Assembly (NCBI GenBank): GCA_964402925.1
Contig: CAYOED010000008.1
Span: 1 to 64,000 of the forward strand
Reading direction: 5' to 3'
Source of the DNA: Suilimivivens sp964402925
GTDB taxonomy: Bacteria > Bacillota > Clostridia > Lachnospirales > Lachnospiraceae
Length of the DNA stretch: 64,000 nucleotides
Shown here: positions 43,965 through 51,617 of the stretch, one piece after another
Numbering within the stretch: the first letter of the stretch is position 1
Layout: each line of letters begins with the position of its first letter
Program-made: the position numbers and the translations under genes
Notes under the pieces: generated by a model
Databases searched by the model: none
What the model saw: the letters and a program-made list of their open reading frames with translations, nothing else
What the model was told of the DNA's origin: nothing

Positions 43965-44447
43965 ATGGATGAACTTAAAGTACCGGATATGAATCTATCT
44001 GATGTGAAAACAGAACAGGAAGCAATACAGTACATAGTGATCAAGCTGGGAGATGAACAATATGGTATTGACATTAAATATGTAGATAATATCGTTCGCA
44101 TGCAGCATATTACAAGAGTGCCTAAAGTAGCTGATTATTTAAAGGGAGTCATCAATCTGCGAGGGGAAGTTATTCCGGTTATGAGTCTTCGGATTAAGAT
44201 GGAGCTTCCGGCTGATGAGATGACAAAGGCAACCAGGATCATTATTCTTAAACTTGAGCACCATGGGACGATTGGCGTTATCGTGGATGAGGTTAAAGAG
44301 GTTGTTACTTTATGCCAGGACGAAATCGAAAAAGTTTCCTATGATGGAACGGATGAAAGGGTCAACTTCGTTTTTGGCGTTGGAAAGCACGCAGGAGAGT
44401 TGATTTCGCTTCTTGATCTCAATGCTGTAGCTATGGAAAACAAATAG
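43965..44447 (+). CDS. cheW: Chemotaxis coupling protein CheW
   Basis: 160-aa single CheW domain: YIVIKLGDEQYGIDIKYVDNI, RVPKVADYLKGVINLRGEVIPV (in part GVINLRGEVIPVMSLR). It links CheA to receptors. ATG 43965 lies 7 nt after GGGGGT; ATG 43950 lacks a ribosome-binding site. It follows cheA closely. Confidence 0.97.
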   Translation: MDELKVPDMNLSDVKTEQEAIQYIVIKLGDEQYGIDIKYVDNIVRMQHITRVPKVADYLKGVINLRGEVIPVMSLRIKMELPADEMTKATRIIILKLEHHGTIGVIVDEVKEVVTLCQDEIEKVSYDGTDERVNFVFGVGKHAGELISLLDLNAVAMENK

Positions 44448-44488
44448 AAGAACTGACAAAGAGAGAGAAGGATTTAATAGGAGGGACC

Positions 44489-45124
44489 ATGAAGGACCTT
44501 AGTATGGAACAAATAACAAATCAATATTATGATGTGCTGCAGGAGTTGGGAAATATTGGGGCAGGAAATGCAACTACAGCGCTTGCGCAGATGATAGGAT
44601 GCAAGGTGGATATGTCGGTGCCGCAGGTCAGGTTACTCGAGTTTTATGAATTGGGTGAAATTGTGGGCGGCGATGACCAGATCATGGTCAGCATTTATCT
44701 TCAGGTGGAAGGTGATGTAGAAGGCAGTATGATGTTCATTTTCACCAAGGCAACGGCGGCGCATCTGATAAATAAGCTGATGTGTGGGATGCTGGGAATT
44801 GAGGAAAAAAACCTTGAGGAGTATCAGTTCGGCGAAATGGAATGCTCTGCAGTGAAAGAGCTTGGAAATATAATTACAGGGGCATATTTGAATGCTTTGT
44901 CGGGACTGACTAATTTGAAAATATGTCCATCCGTACCGCAGCTTGGTATTGATATGGCTGGGGCGCTTCTCAGTGTTCCCGCGGTTGAATTCGGTGCCTT
45001 AGGGGATAAAATTCTATTGATACAGACAACTTTTTCGGACGATGTGGAATTAGACGGTTATTTTATTCTTATCCCTGACATGGATTCCTACGAGAGAATA
45101 TTGACGTCGCTTGGTGTGTTGTAG
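44489..45124 (+). CDS. cheC: CheY-P phosphatase CheC
   Basis: 211 aa. Both pseudo-symmetric active-site helices are present: QELGNIGAGNATTALAQ and KELGNIITGAYLNALSG (E-x2-N type motifs). CheC hydrolyses CheY-P slowly and does so better when complexed with CheD, whose gene follows. With FliY this gives two CheY-P phosphatases. AGGAGGG precedes the ATG. Confidence 0.96.
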   Translation: MKDLSMEQITNQYYDVLQELGNIGAGNATTALAQMIGCKVDMSVPQVRLLEFYELGEIVGGDDQIMVSIYLQVEGDVEGSMMFIFTKATAAHLINKLMCGMLGIEEKNLEEYQFGEMECSAVKELGNIITGAYLNALSGLTNLKICPSVPQLGIDMAGALLSVPAVEFGALGDKILLIQTTFSDDVELDGYFILIPDMDSYERILTSLGVL

Positions 45125-45158
45125 GTATTGAAAGAAAAAACAGGAGACGCATGGAAAG

Positions 45159-45644
45159 ATGAGTGAAGTTATTAAAGTGGGGATGGCTGATTTCAAGACT
45201 TGCAGAGGCGATGATGCGGTGACAACCTTGGGATTAGGTTCCTGTGTGGGAATCGCGGTAAGAGATCCGGTAACAGGAATCGGAGGTCTGGCACATATTA
45301 TGCTTCCGGATAGCACTGAAATCAAAAACAACACGAACAGACCTAAGTTTGCAGATACAGGTATAGAAGATATGGTAAAAGAGATTGTGCGCATGGGTGC
45401 AAACCGCAGCAGGCTTGTGGCAAAAATTGCTGGCGGTGCGCAGATGTTTGCTTTTGGTAGTAAGAGTGATATGATCCGTGTGGGGGAGAGAAATGTGATG
45501 GCAAGTAAGAAGAAACTTGCTGAACTTCGGATACCACTTTTGGCACAGGATACAGGCGATACCTATGGAAGAACAGTGGTTTTTTATCCCAAAACGGGTG
45601 ATTTCCTCATAAAGGCTGTTGGAAAGTCGGAGAAGATCATATGA
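45159..45644 (+). CDS. cheD: Chemoreceptor glutamine deamidase CheD
   Basis: 161 aa. Catalytic Cys29 in GLGSCVGIAV and His46 in GGLAHIMLP match the family. CheD deamidates receptor glutamines and is sequestered by CheC, forming the second adaptation loop of Bacillus-type chemotaxis. It overlaps the following membrane-protein gene by 4 bp (ATGA). Confidence 0.97.
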   Translation: MSEVIKVGMADFKTCRGDDAVTTLGLGSCVGIAVRDPVTGIGGLAHIMLPDSTEIKNNTNRPKFADTGIEDMVKEIVRMGANRSRLVAKIAGGAQMFAFGSKSDMIRVGERNVMASKKKLAELRIPLLAQDTGDTYGRTVVFYPKTGDFLIKAVGKSEKII

Positions 45645-45937
45645 AAAAGAGCGGATTATTTGCACCGTTTTTAATGCTCCTTGCAGGCGCGGTGTCAAGT
45701 CTTATGATGTATTATTTTCATTATAGTGTGAAGCAGATGCTGCCGACACTTCTTTTTGTACTTCTTGTTTTTTATCTGGCGGGCATTTTTGTTCAAAACA
45801 GAGTGACTGCTTTTGTAAATCAGATTAGAGAACAGGAAGAAGAAGAGAGGAAAGCCTTGGAATTGGAAGAGGCAATGAGGAATGAGGAGGAGTTTGACGG
45901 CAGGAACGAAGGAAAAACAGAAAATGAAGCAGAATAA
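45641..45937 (+). CDS. 98-aa two-helix membrane protein of unknown function
   Basis: Two hydrophobic segments (about residues 6-26, FAPFLMLLAGAVSSLMMYYF, and 33-51) are followed by a highly charged, Glu-rich helical tail from residue 58 to the end. No family is recognised. It overlaps cheD by 4 bp and lies 30 bp before sigD, so it is translated with the chemotaxis genes. Topology predicts both ends inside, with the acidic tail in the cytoplasm. A link to motor, receptor or sigma-D function is only positional. Confidence 0.75.
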   Translation: MKKSGLFAPFLMLLAGAVSSLMMYYFHYSVKQMLPTLLFVLLVFYLAGIFVQNRVTAFVNQIREQEEEERKALELEEAMRNEEEFDGRNEGKTENEAE

Positions 45938-45967
45938 AGGGCTTAAATCTGGGTGATGGAGGTAGCG

Positions 45968-46732
45968 ATGGACGAGGCAGGAAGAAGTAAGCTTTGGGAA
46001 AGTTATGCAAAAACGAAATCGCCTGAAATCAGAGAAAAACTGATATTGGAGTATGCGCCGCTTGTAAAGCTGGTAGCAGGGCGTCTGAGTATGTATTTGG
46101 GATATAATGTGGAATATGATGATCTGGTAAGCTACGGTATTTTTGGATTGATTGACGCTATAGACAAGTTTGACAGTATGAAAGCTGTAAAATTTGAAAC
46201 TTATGCCAGTCTCCGTATTCGCGGTGCGATTCTGGATCAGATCAGGAAGATGGATTGGATTCCCAGAACAATCAGGCAGAAACAGAAAAAAATAGATGGA
46301 GCAATAAAAGAGATAGAGGCAGCAACCGGACGGGCAGCAACAGATGAAGAAATTGCTGCAAATCTTGGGATTTCCGATGAGGATTATTTTGCATGGCAAT
46401 CCCAGATGAAGATTACGAATGTGGTTTCATTAAATGAATTTATGGAATCCGGGAGCGAAGTGCCTGCGGAGCAGACAGAACAGCGTCGCTTTGAAAGCCC
46501 GGAAGAAGTAATTGAAAAAACAGAATTAAAGAAAATATTACAGCAGGCTTTAGAACTTTTGACCGAAAAGGAAAAGAAAGTTATTTTATTGTATTATTAT
46601 GAAGATTTAACGCTGAAGGAAATCAGCAATGTATTGGAGGTGTCTGAATCCAGAATATCCCAGCTTCATACCAGAGCCCTCCAGAAAATGAAAGCAAAGA
46701 TGGGAAATTATATGGGAATATTTTCTATATAG
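45968..46732 (+). CDS. sigD: Flagellar sigma factor sigma-D (FliA)
   Basis: 254-aa sigma-28 type factor. Region 2 (EYAPLVKLVAGRLSMYLGY, YDDLVSYGIFGLIDAIDKFD, FETYASLRIRGAILDQIRKMDWIPR in part) and region 4 (LTEKEKKVILLYYYEDLTLKEISNVLEVSESRISQLHTRAL in part, SESRISQLHTRALQKMK) match FliA/SigD. It directs late flagellar, chemoreceptor and autolysin genes. ATG 45968 follows GGAGGT; two upstream in-frame starts are less suitable. Its position at the far end of a long operon resembles Bacillus subtilis, where distance limits sigD expression. No flgM is seen in the window. Confidence 0.97.
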   Translation: MDEAGRSKLWESYAKTKSPEIREKLILEYAPLVKLVAGRLSMYLGYNVEYDDLVSYGIFGLIDAIDKFDSMKAVKFETYASLRIRGAILDQIRKMDWIPRTIRQKQKKIDGAIKEIEAATGRAATDEEIAANLGISDEDYFAWQSQMKITNVVSLNEFMESGSEVPAEQTEQRRFESPEEVIEKTELKKILQQALELLTEKEKKVILLYYYEDLTLKEISNVLEVSESRISQLHTRALQKMKAKMGNYMGIFSI

Positions 46733-46761
46733 AATGAAATACTAATGCAGGGGGTGGAAGG

Positions 46762-48366
46762 GTGAAGAAAAACGGATATTTTCAGGTGGTATGCGGCAGC
46801 AATGAAACGATATTAAAGATATTTCCCCCCTGTAATGGCGGAAAAGAGGTCAATGCCAAAGAGGTGGTAAATTATTTGAATCGAAATGACATTACCTTTG
46901 ATGTGTATACTCTTAATAAAGGGTTTAAGGAGGCATCTGCGTCGGGCGGTGATGAATATCAGTTTGTACTGAATAAGGATAATTCACCGGAAATATGTGA
47001 GAGTTACATTTTTCAAGTCAGCCCGGATGGGATGATGGCGATGGCAAGATTTTATCCGCCTTCCGAAAAAGGCGAACGGCTGACCACCCAGGAATTTGTG
47101 GAATTTTTAACGAAAAAAAACATAAAATTTGGAATCAGAAAAAGTGGATTAGAAAACTTTTTTTTGAAGCCAATTTATTGTACCGATATTCTGGTGGCGA
47201 AAGGACAACCGCCCAGACATGGTACAGATGCCAGAATTGAGTATTACTTTGAAACAGATCTGCATGCAAAGCCTACACTCAAGGAAGACGGAAGCGTAGA
47301 CTTTTTTAATTTAAATACACTGAACCATTGTAAGAAGGGCGATGTCCTGGCGCGATTGTTTAAAGAAGATCCGGGAGAATATGGCATCAATGTCTATAAT
47401 GAAAAAATAAAACCCAGAAATGTAAAGCAGGCCGTGCTTAAGTATGGACGGAATATAGCAATTTCAGATGACCGTCAGGTGCTCACCACGGAGGTGGATG
47501 GGCATGTGTCGCTGGTGGACGGCAAGGTGTTCGTATCGAATGTGCTTGAAGTGGAGAATGTAGATAATTCTACCGGAAACATCGAGTATGATGGGAATGT
47601 GATGGTCAATGGAAATGTCTGTACCAATTTCAGTGTAAAAGCAAGAGGAGACATAGAGGTCAGAGGGGTAGTTGAAGGAGCATTTCTGGAGGCAGAGGGA
47701 AGCATCGTTATAGCAAGAGGAATGAACGGCATGGCGAAAGGAACTTTGAGGGCCGGAGGAAATGTCATTGCAAAGTTTATTGAAAATTCCAAAGTAAATG
47801 CCGGCGGCTATGTGTCCACGGAATCCATTCTGCACAGCGAAGTGACAGCTGGAACGGAGATTATCGTAAGCGGACGAAGAGGCTTCATTACAGGAGGAAA
47901 AGTGTGCGCGGCCAATCTCATTCAGGTGAAGACACTGGGGTCATATATGGGGGCGGACACCTTCGTGGAGGTAGGGGTGGATCCAAACATAAAACAACGG
48001 ATACAGGAACTTCAGAAATTGATGACCGAGAACAAAAAAGAGATGGATGCCATTCAGCCGGTTTTAATGGGGATGGCGCAGAAGATGGCACAGGGAGTGA
48101 ATCTGAAACCGGAACAGCTCAGGAATGCCCAGCAAATGATGAAGAAAGATAAACAGATGAAACAAAGACAGAATGAGTATTTGGATGAGATAGAATCATT
48201 ACAGAGTCTTTTATCTGAAAGCAATTCAGCCAAAGTGGAAGTAAGCGGCGAAGTGTTCAGCGGTACAAGGATCAGTATAGCGGATGCTTCCATGGTTGTT
48301 AAGAATAGTATGTCTCACTGCAGGTTCATAAAATCAAGAGGGGAAATAAAAATGGCGGTTTTATAG
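46762..48366 (+). CDS. FapA family protein (DUF342, flagellar assembly protein A)
   Basis: 534 aa. A variable N-terminal domain (1-180) leads into a right-handed beta-helix/polymer-like DUF342 core (about 180-400; VMVNGNVCTNFSVKARGDIEVRG and repeated GNV/GG turns), then a coiled coil (about 410-480) and a short C-terminal beta part. The family is associated with flagellar or cell-envelope functions and has been linked to polar targeting in vibrios. A mechanism is not established here. GTG start after GTGGAAGG. It follows sigD in the operon. Confidence 0.88.
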   Translation: MKKNGYFQVVCGSNETILKIFPPCNGGKEVNAKEVVNYLNRNDITFDVYTLNKGFKEASASGGDEYQFVLNKDNSPEICESYIFQVSPDGMMAMARFYPPSEKGERLTTQEFVEFLTKKNIKFGIRKSGLENFFLKPIYCTDILVAKGQPPRHGTDARIEYYFETDLHAKPTLKEDGSVDFFNLNTLNHCKKGDVLARLFKEDPGEYGINVYNEKIKPRNVKQAVLKYGRNIAISDDRQVLTTEVDGHVSLVDGKVFVSNVLEVENVDNSTGNIEYDGNVMVNGNVCTNFSVKARGDIEVRGVVEGAFLEAEGSIVIARGMNGMAKGTLRAGGNVIAKFIENSKVNAGGYVSTESILHSEVTAGTEIIVSGRRGFITGGKVCAANLIQVKTLGSYMGADTFVEVGVDPNIKQRIQELQKLMTENKKEMDAIQPVLMGMAQKMAQGVNLKPEQLRNAQQMMKKDKQMKQRQNEYLDEIESLQSLLSESNSAKVEVSGEVFSGTRISIADASMVVKNSMSHCRFIKSRGEIKMAVL

Positions 48367-48398
48367 AAGCTGAGAACCCCGGAAAGGATATGATTAAT

Positions 48399-48710
48399 AT
48401 GACAATCAGTCGTGTAGAGCTTCAGGGACAGGTAACAAGGGCACAGGATTTTACGACGATCAAACATAATGAGGATAGCAAGGTAATGGTCGATCAGAAT
48501 AATTTTCAGCGCCAGTTTGACCAGACGGTAGAAAATAGAGCCCGCCAGGTACAGCAGGGGGGTGAGGCGGAAAATAGAGGGAAGCGGTTTGACGCAAAGG
48601 ATAAAGGAAATGGCAGTTACGCCGGGGATGGCGGCCGGAAGAGAAAGAAAGAAGAAAAAGATGGCAGAGTCGTCCTTAAAGGGCAAAATAACTTTGATAT
48701 GAAAATTTAA
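48399..48710 (+). CDS. 103-aa charged protein of unknown function
   Basis: MTISRVELQGQVTRAQDFTTI opens a hydrophilic, Lys/Asp/Gly-rich protein with no membrane segment, ending in VVLKGQNNFDMKI. The middle (residues 30-95) is low-complexity and probably disordered. I choose ATG 48399, 10 nt after AAAGGA, over ATG 48390, which almost touches it. No family is recognised. It lies between fapA and the DUF6115-like gene and is probably part of the flagellar cluster. Confidence 0.7.
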   Translation: MTISRVELQGQVTRAQDFTTIKHNEDSKVMVDQNNFQRQFDQTVENRARQVQQGGEAENRGKRFDAKDKGNGSYAGDGGRKRKKEEKDGRVVLKGQNNFDMKI

Positions 48711-48728
48711 TGATATACGGGTGGAAAT

Positions 48729-49781
48729 ATGGAAGTGATTGAAATTATTTTTTTAATTTTAGGTATTATTGTGTTTATAGTCAGTTTTCTTCTGCCGGCA
48801 GGCAAGAAAGAAGACACGGAAAGCGCTGCAAAGATCAGCGAAGATGCAATCAGAGAAATGGTTGACAGGGAAATTGAGGATCGGAAAGCCAAAATAAATG
48901 AAATCGTAGATGAAACAGTTTCGTATTCTATGGAGAAGGCGGAACGGTCCATGGAACGCCTGACAAATGAAAAGATGATGGCTGTCAGCGAATATTCGGA
49001 TACGGTGCTGGGTGAAATCAATAAAAACCATCAGGAAGTAGTGTTCCTTTATGATATGCTGAATGATAAGCACGAAAGTCTTACGACGGTTGCCGGCGAA
49101 GCTGCAAAAACAGCAAGTGAGGTAAAACAGACTATGCTGGATGCTGATCTGACTGCAAAGGAAATTGAGATTAAGGCAAAAGAGGCACGGCAGGCGGCAA
49201 GTGAGGCGGAAAGCAGAGCCCAGGAAGCACAGCAGTCAGTAAACGAAGTGGAGATCAAAGCAAAAGAGTTGCTGCAGGCAGTGGACGAGACAGCCATAAG
49301 CACGGAAAAGTTCAAAGAAGAGACAGAATCTATCAGCAGGATGGTGATGGAGATGTCGGCAAAAGTGCAGGAAGCTGAGGCAGAACTAAACCGGAAAGAT
49401 GATTTCAAACCGATTAAAGCAGAAGTGATCGAAGTCATCAAGCCGCCGGTCGATGAAGAGAAAGAAGAAGAAAAACCGAAAGCAACAGGGAAATCGACAA
49501 GAAAGCCCCGCACTTCAAAGACAACCAAAAAGAGCACCAAGACAGAAGAACCTGTACAGGAGGCAGAAAGCGTGAAAATTCTTCCGTCGGATGCGGTGCC
49601 GGCAGGAGTACCTGAAGTTGCGGTATCCTTAAACGAAGAAGGAAATGCCGGCGGAAGAAACAATAATGAGAGAATTTTAGAACTTCATAAAGCAGGTAAA
49701 TCTAATATGGCAATTGCCAAAGAACTCGGACTGGGAATAGGTGAAGTGAAGCTGGTAATTGACTTATTTGAAGGAATGTAA
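48729..49781 (+). CDS. DUF6115-like membrane-anchored coiled-coil protein with C-terminal HTH
   Basis: 350 aa. An N-terminal transmembrane helix (about 3-20, IEIIFLILGIIVFIVSFLL) is followed by a long Ala/Glu/Lys-rich coiled coil (35-230), a Lys/Pro-rich basic stretch (KSTRKPRTSKTTKKSTK) and a short C-terminal helix-turn-helix-like domain (RILELHKAGKSNMAIAKELG, then EVKLVIDLF). The C-terminal part fits DUF6115 (recalled, not searched), which is found in flagellar clusters of Clostridia. It may tether DNA or another partner to the membrane; function unknown. Confidence 0.78.
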   Translation: MEVIEIIFLILGIIVFIVSFLLPAGKKEDTESAAKISEDAIREMVDREIEDRKAKINEIVDETVSYSMEKAERSMERLTNEKMMAVSEYSDTVLGEINKNHQEVVFLYDMLNDKHESLTTVAGEAAKTASEVKQTMLDADLTAKEIEIKAKEARQAASEAESRAQEAQQSVNEVEIKAKELLQAVDETAISTEKFKEETESISRMVMEMSAKVQEAEAELNRKDDFKPIKAEVIEVIKPPVDEEKEEEKPKATGKSTRKPRTSKTTKKSTKTEEPVQEAESVKILPSDAVPAGVPEVAVSLNEEGNAGGRNNNERILELHKAGKSNMAIAKELGLGIGEVKLVIDLFEGM

Positions 49782-49811
49782 GTAATATTTAAGGAATACA
49801 GGTAAAATATA

Positions 49812-50495
49812 ATGAATCTGAAATACTATTTAAGAGGTTTAGGTGTAGGAATCGTCGTGACGGCGGTTATTATGGGGATTGCTCTCGGAGGGAAAAAGCA
49901 GGAACTGAGCAACGAGGAAATAAAAGAACGTGCCAAGGAACTTGGAATGATTGAAGAAAGTACTGTGTTGGCGGATGCTGCTGCTGATCTTCAGGCGGAA
50001 CTTAATAAAGAAAATGAAAATGATAAAGAACCGGAGGCGATACCAACGAAGTCTCCAGAACCGACAGCAGAACCTACTCCCGAAGCTACGCAGGAGCCGA
50101 CGCCTTCGGCATCAATTGAACCTACGGCGACACCATCACCAATAAAGACCAGTGAACCTTCGGCAGAACCGACAACGGAAAAGACCAGTGAACCTTCGGC
50201 AGAACCGACATCTGGAGCGACGAGCGAACCGGCGGCTGTCCCTACGGAGAAACCGGCGCAAACGAATGGAGGAGAGCAAAATGCAGGTACGGTTACCATC
50301 CAGATTAACAGCGGCGATGGGTCCCTGACGGTGAGCAGAAAGCTGGAGCAGGCAGGATTAGTTGCTTCAGCGACTGACTTTGATCTGTATCTGTGTCAGA
50401 ATGGATACGATAAACGACTTAATGTAGGAACATTTGAAGTACCGGTAAATGCTGATCAAGAGCAGATTGCAAGAATACTTGCCCGTATAGAATAA
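49812..50495 (+). CDS. MltG-like N-terminal-domain membrane protein with Thr/Pro/Glu repeat linker
   Basis: 227 aa. One transmembrane helix (about 9-25), a short coiled region, a long EPT/SEP/TP repeat linker (about 75-155), and a C-terminal domain (about 160-227) with VTIQINSGDGSLTVSRKLEQ, AGLVASATDFDLYL and LNVGTFEVPVNADQEQIARIL. That domain resembles the LysM-like N-terminal part of endolytic transglycosylase MltG/YceG, but the catalytic domain is absent. It is the last gene of the flagellar cluster, followed by tandem terminators. It may bind peptidoglycan (inference). Confidence 0.7.
   Translation: MNLKYYLRGLGVGIVVTAVIMGIALGGKKQELSNEEIKERAKELGMIEESTVLADAAADLQAELNKENENDKEPEAIPTKSPEPTAEPTPEATQEPTPSASIEPTATPSPIKTSEPSAEPTTEKTSEPSAEPTSGATSEPAAVPTEKPAQTNGGEQNAGTVTIQINSGDGSLTVSRKLEQAGLVASATDFDLYLCQNGYDKRLNVGTFEVPVNADQEQIARILARIE
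50145..50210 (+). repeat. Direct repeat in the Thr/Pro/Glu linker of the MltG-like protein
   Basis: A 30-bp identical sequence occurs at 50145-50174 and 50181-50210 (period 36 bp), encoding KTSEPSAEPT twice. Such repeats change copy number readily and make linker length variable. Confidence 0.9.
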
Positions 50496-50502
50496 AACCA
50501 GG

Positions 50503-50560
50503 TGTCTGCCCCAAAAGGGCAGACATTTGGATAAAAATCCCTTGCAAGAGGGATTTTTTT
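50503..50560 (+). terminator. Tandem terminators closing the flagellar/chemotaxis cluster
   Basis: First hairpin: TGTCTGCCC (50503-50511) with GGGCAGACA (50517-50525). Second hairpin: AAATCCC (50535-50541) with GGGATTT, ending in seven Ts (50554-50560). They lie 8-65 bp after the last stop codon. Confidence 0.9.
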
Positions 50561-50570
50561 ATGTTATAAT
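50542..50570 (+). promoter_or_regulatory. Sigma-A-type promoter of rpsB overlapping the upstream terminator
   Basis: TTGCAA (50542-50547), 17-bp spacer, perfect TATAAT (50565-50570). The -35 box lies in the loop and stem of the second terminator hairpin and its T-run fills the spacer. It predicts a leader of about 245 nt for rpsB-tsf. Confidence 0.75.
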
Positions 50571-50630
50571 ATGCGCGTTGTGACTATAAAACACGTATAT
50601 CTATTGAATGTCGGTGCTTTTAAATGAAAA

Positions 50631-50767
50631 GTAACTATTCAGTACAGGTCGAAGCAGTTACTGCTGAGACCGTAAGAATATGATTCAGGCATGCAAAATC
50701 CCATTGCCGTAGGCAATTTAGGATGGATTTTGCATTGTAACTGTGAAGGTACTGAACAGTTACAATG
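50631..50767 (+). repeat. Branched inverted-repeat element in the rpsB leader (MITE-like or regulatory RNA)
   Basis: Outer arms GTAACTATTCAGTAC (50631-50645) and GTACTGAACAGTTAC (50749-50763) pair with one mismatch. Inside lie a mini-hairpin (50654-50664) and a long hairpin (50691-50701 with 50725-50735, extended by 50703-50708 with 50712-50717). A competing perfect 12-bp hairpin, CATTGTAACTGT (50733-50744) with ACAGTTACAATG (50756-50767), uses the same 3' arm. The rest of the 328-bp gap holds the terminators, the rpsB promoter and the ribosome-binding site. Confidence 0.7.
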
Positions 50768-50823
50768 AAAGTATGCAGGAGAGAGAAAGATATGCGGAAG
50801 TAAAACCAAACGGAGGTAGAAAC

Positions 50824-51594
50824 ATGAGCGTTATTTCAATGAAACAGTTATTAGAAGCAGGTGTTCATTTTGGACATCAGACGAGAAGATGGAACCCTAA
50901 GATGGCTCCTTATATCTTCACAGAGAGAAACGGAATTCACATTATCGACTTACAGAAATCTGTAGGTAAAGTGGATGAGGCGTACAGAGCCGTATTTGAA
51001 ATTGCTTCCCAGGGAGGAACAATCCTTTTTGTCGGAACCAAGAAACAGGCGCAGGATGCAGTTAAGACAGAAGCTGAACGTTGCGGCATGTATTATGTAA
51101 ATGAGAGATGGCTGGGCGGTATGCTCACTAACTTTAAGACCATCCAGAGCAGAATTGAAAGATTAAGAGCAATTGAAACGATGGCTGAGGATGGCACTTT
51201 TGATGTGCTTCCCAAGAAAGAAGTTATTGCAATCAAGAAAGAATGGGAAAAACTTGAGAAGAACCTTGGCGGTATCAAGAATATGACAAGAATTCCCGAT
51301 GCTATTTTTGTAGTAGATCCCAAGAAAGAAAGAATCTGTGTACAGGAAGCACATGCCCTTGGCATCACATTGATTGGTATTGGTGATACAAACTGTGATC
51401 CGGAGGAACTGGATTTTATTATTCCCGGTAATGATGACGCCATCAGAGCCGTTAAACTGATTGTTGCAAAGATGGCAGACGCTGTTATTGAGGCAAATCA
51501 GGGTGAAGAATTAGTAACTGAAGAAATGGCAGAGGCAGCAGGTGAAGCTGTGCCCGAAGATATTGAAGAAGTTGCAGCAGCAGATGCTGAATAG
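50824..51594 (+). CDS. rpsB: 30S ribosomal protein S2
   Basis: 256 aa. SVISMKQLLEAGVHFGHQTRRWNPKM (in part) and RWLGGMLTNFKTI are S2 signatures; the C-terminal tail is acidic and Ala/Glu-rich. S2 bridges head and body of the 30S subunit and helps recruit S1/mRNA. ATG 50824 has GGAGG 6-10 nt upstream; the frame is open further up to 50743, but that part lies in the leader repeat element and is rejected. It is followed 23 bp later by tsf. Confidence 0.98.
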   Translation: MSVISMKQLLEAGVHFGHQTRRWNPKMAPYIFTERNGIHIIDLQKSVGKVDEAYRAVFEIASQGGTILFVGTKKQAQDAVKTEAERCGMYYVNERWLGGMLTNFKTIQSRIERLRAIETMAEDGTFDVLPKKEVIAIKKEWEKLEKNLGGIKNMTRIPDAIFVVDPKKERICVQEAHALGITLIGIGDTNCDPEELDFIIPGNDDAIRAVKLIVAKMADAVIEANQGEELVTEEMAEAAGEAVPEDIEEVAAADAE

Positions 51595-51617
51595 TTTGAT
51601 AGATGGAGGATCAGAAA

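Noticed and set aside
45695..46399. 234-codon minus-strand ORF
   Set aside because: Antisense to the 98-aa gene and sigD; Cys/Phe/Ser-rich translation without family features.
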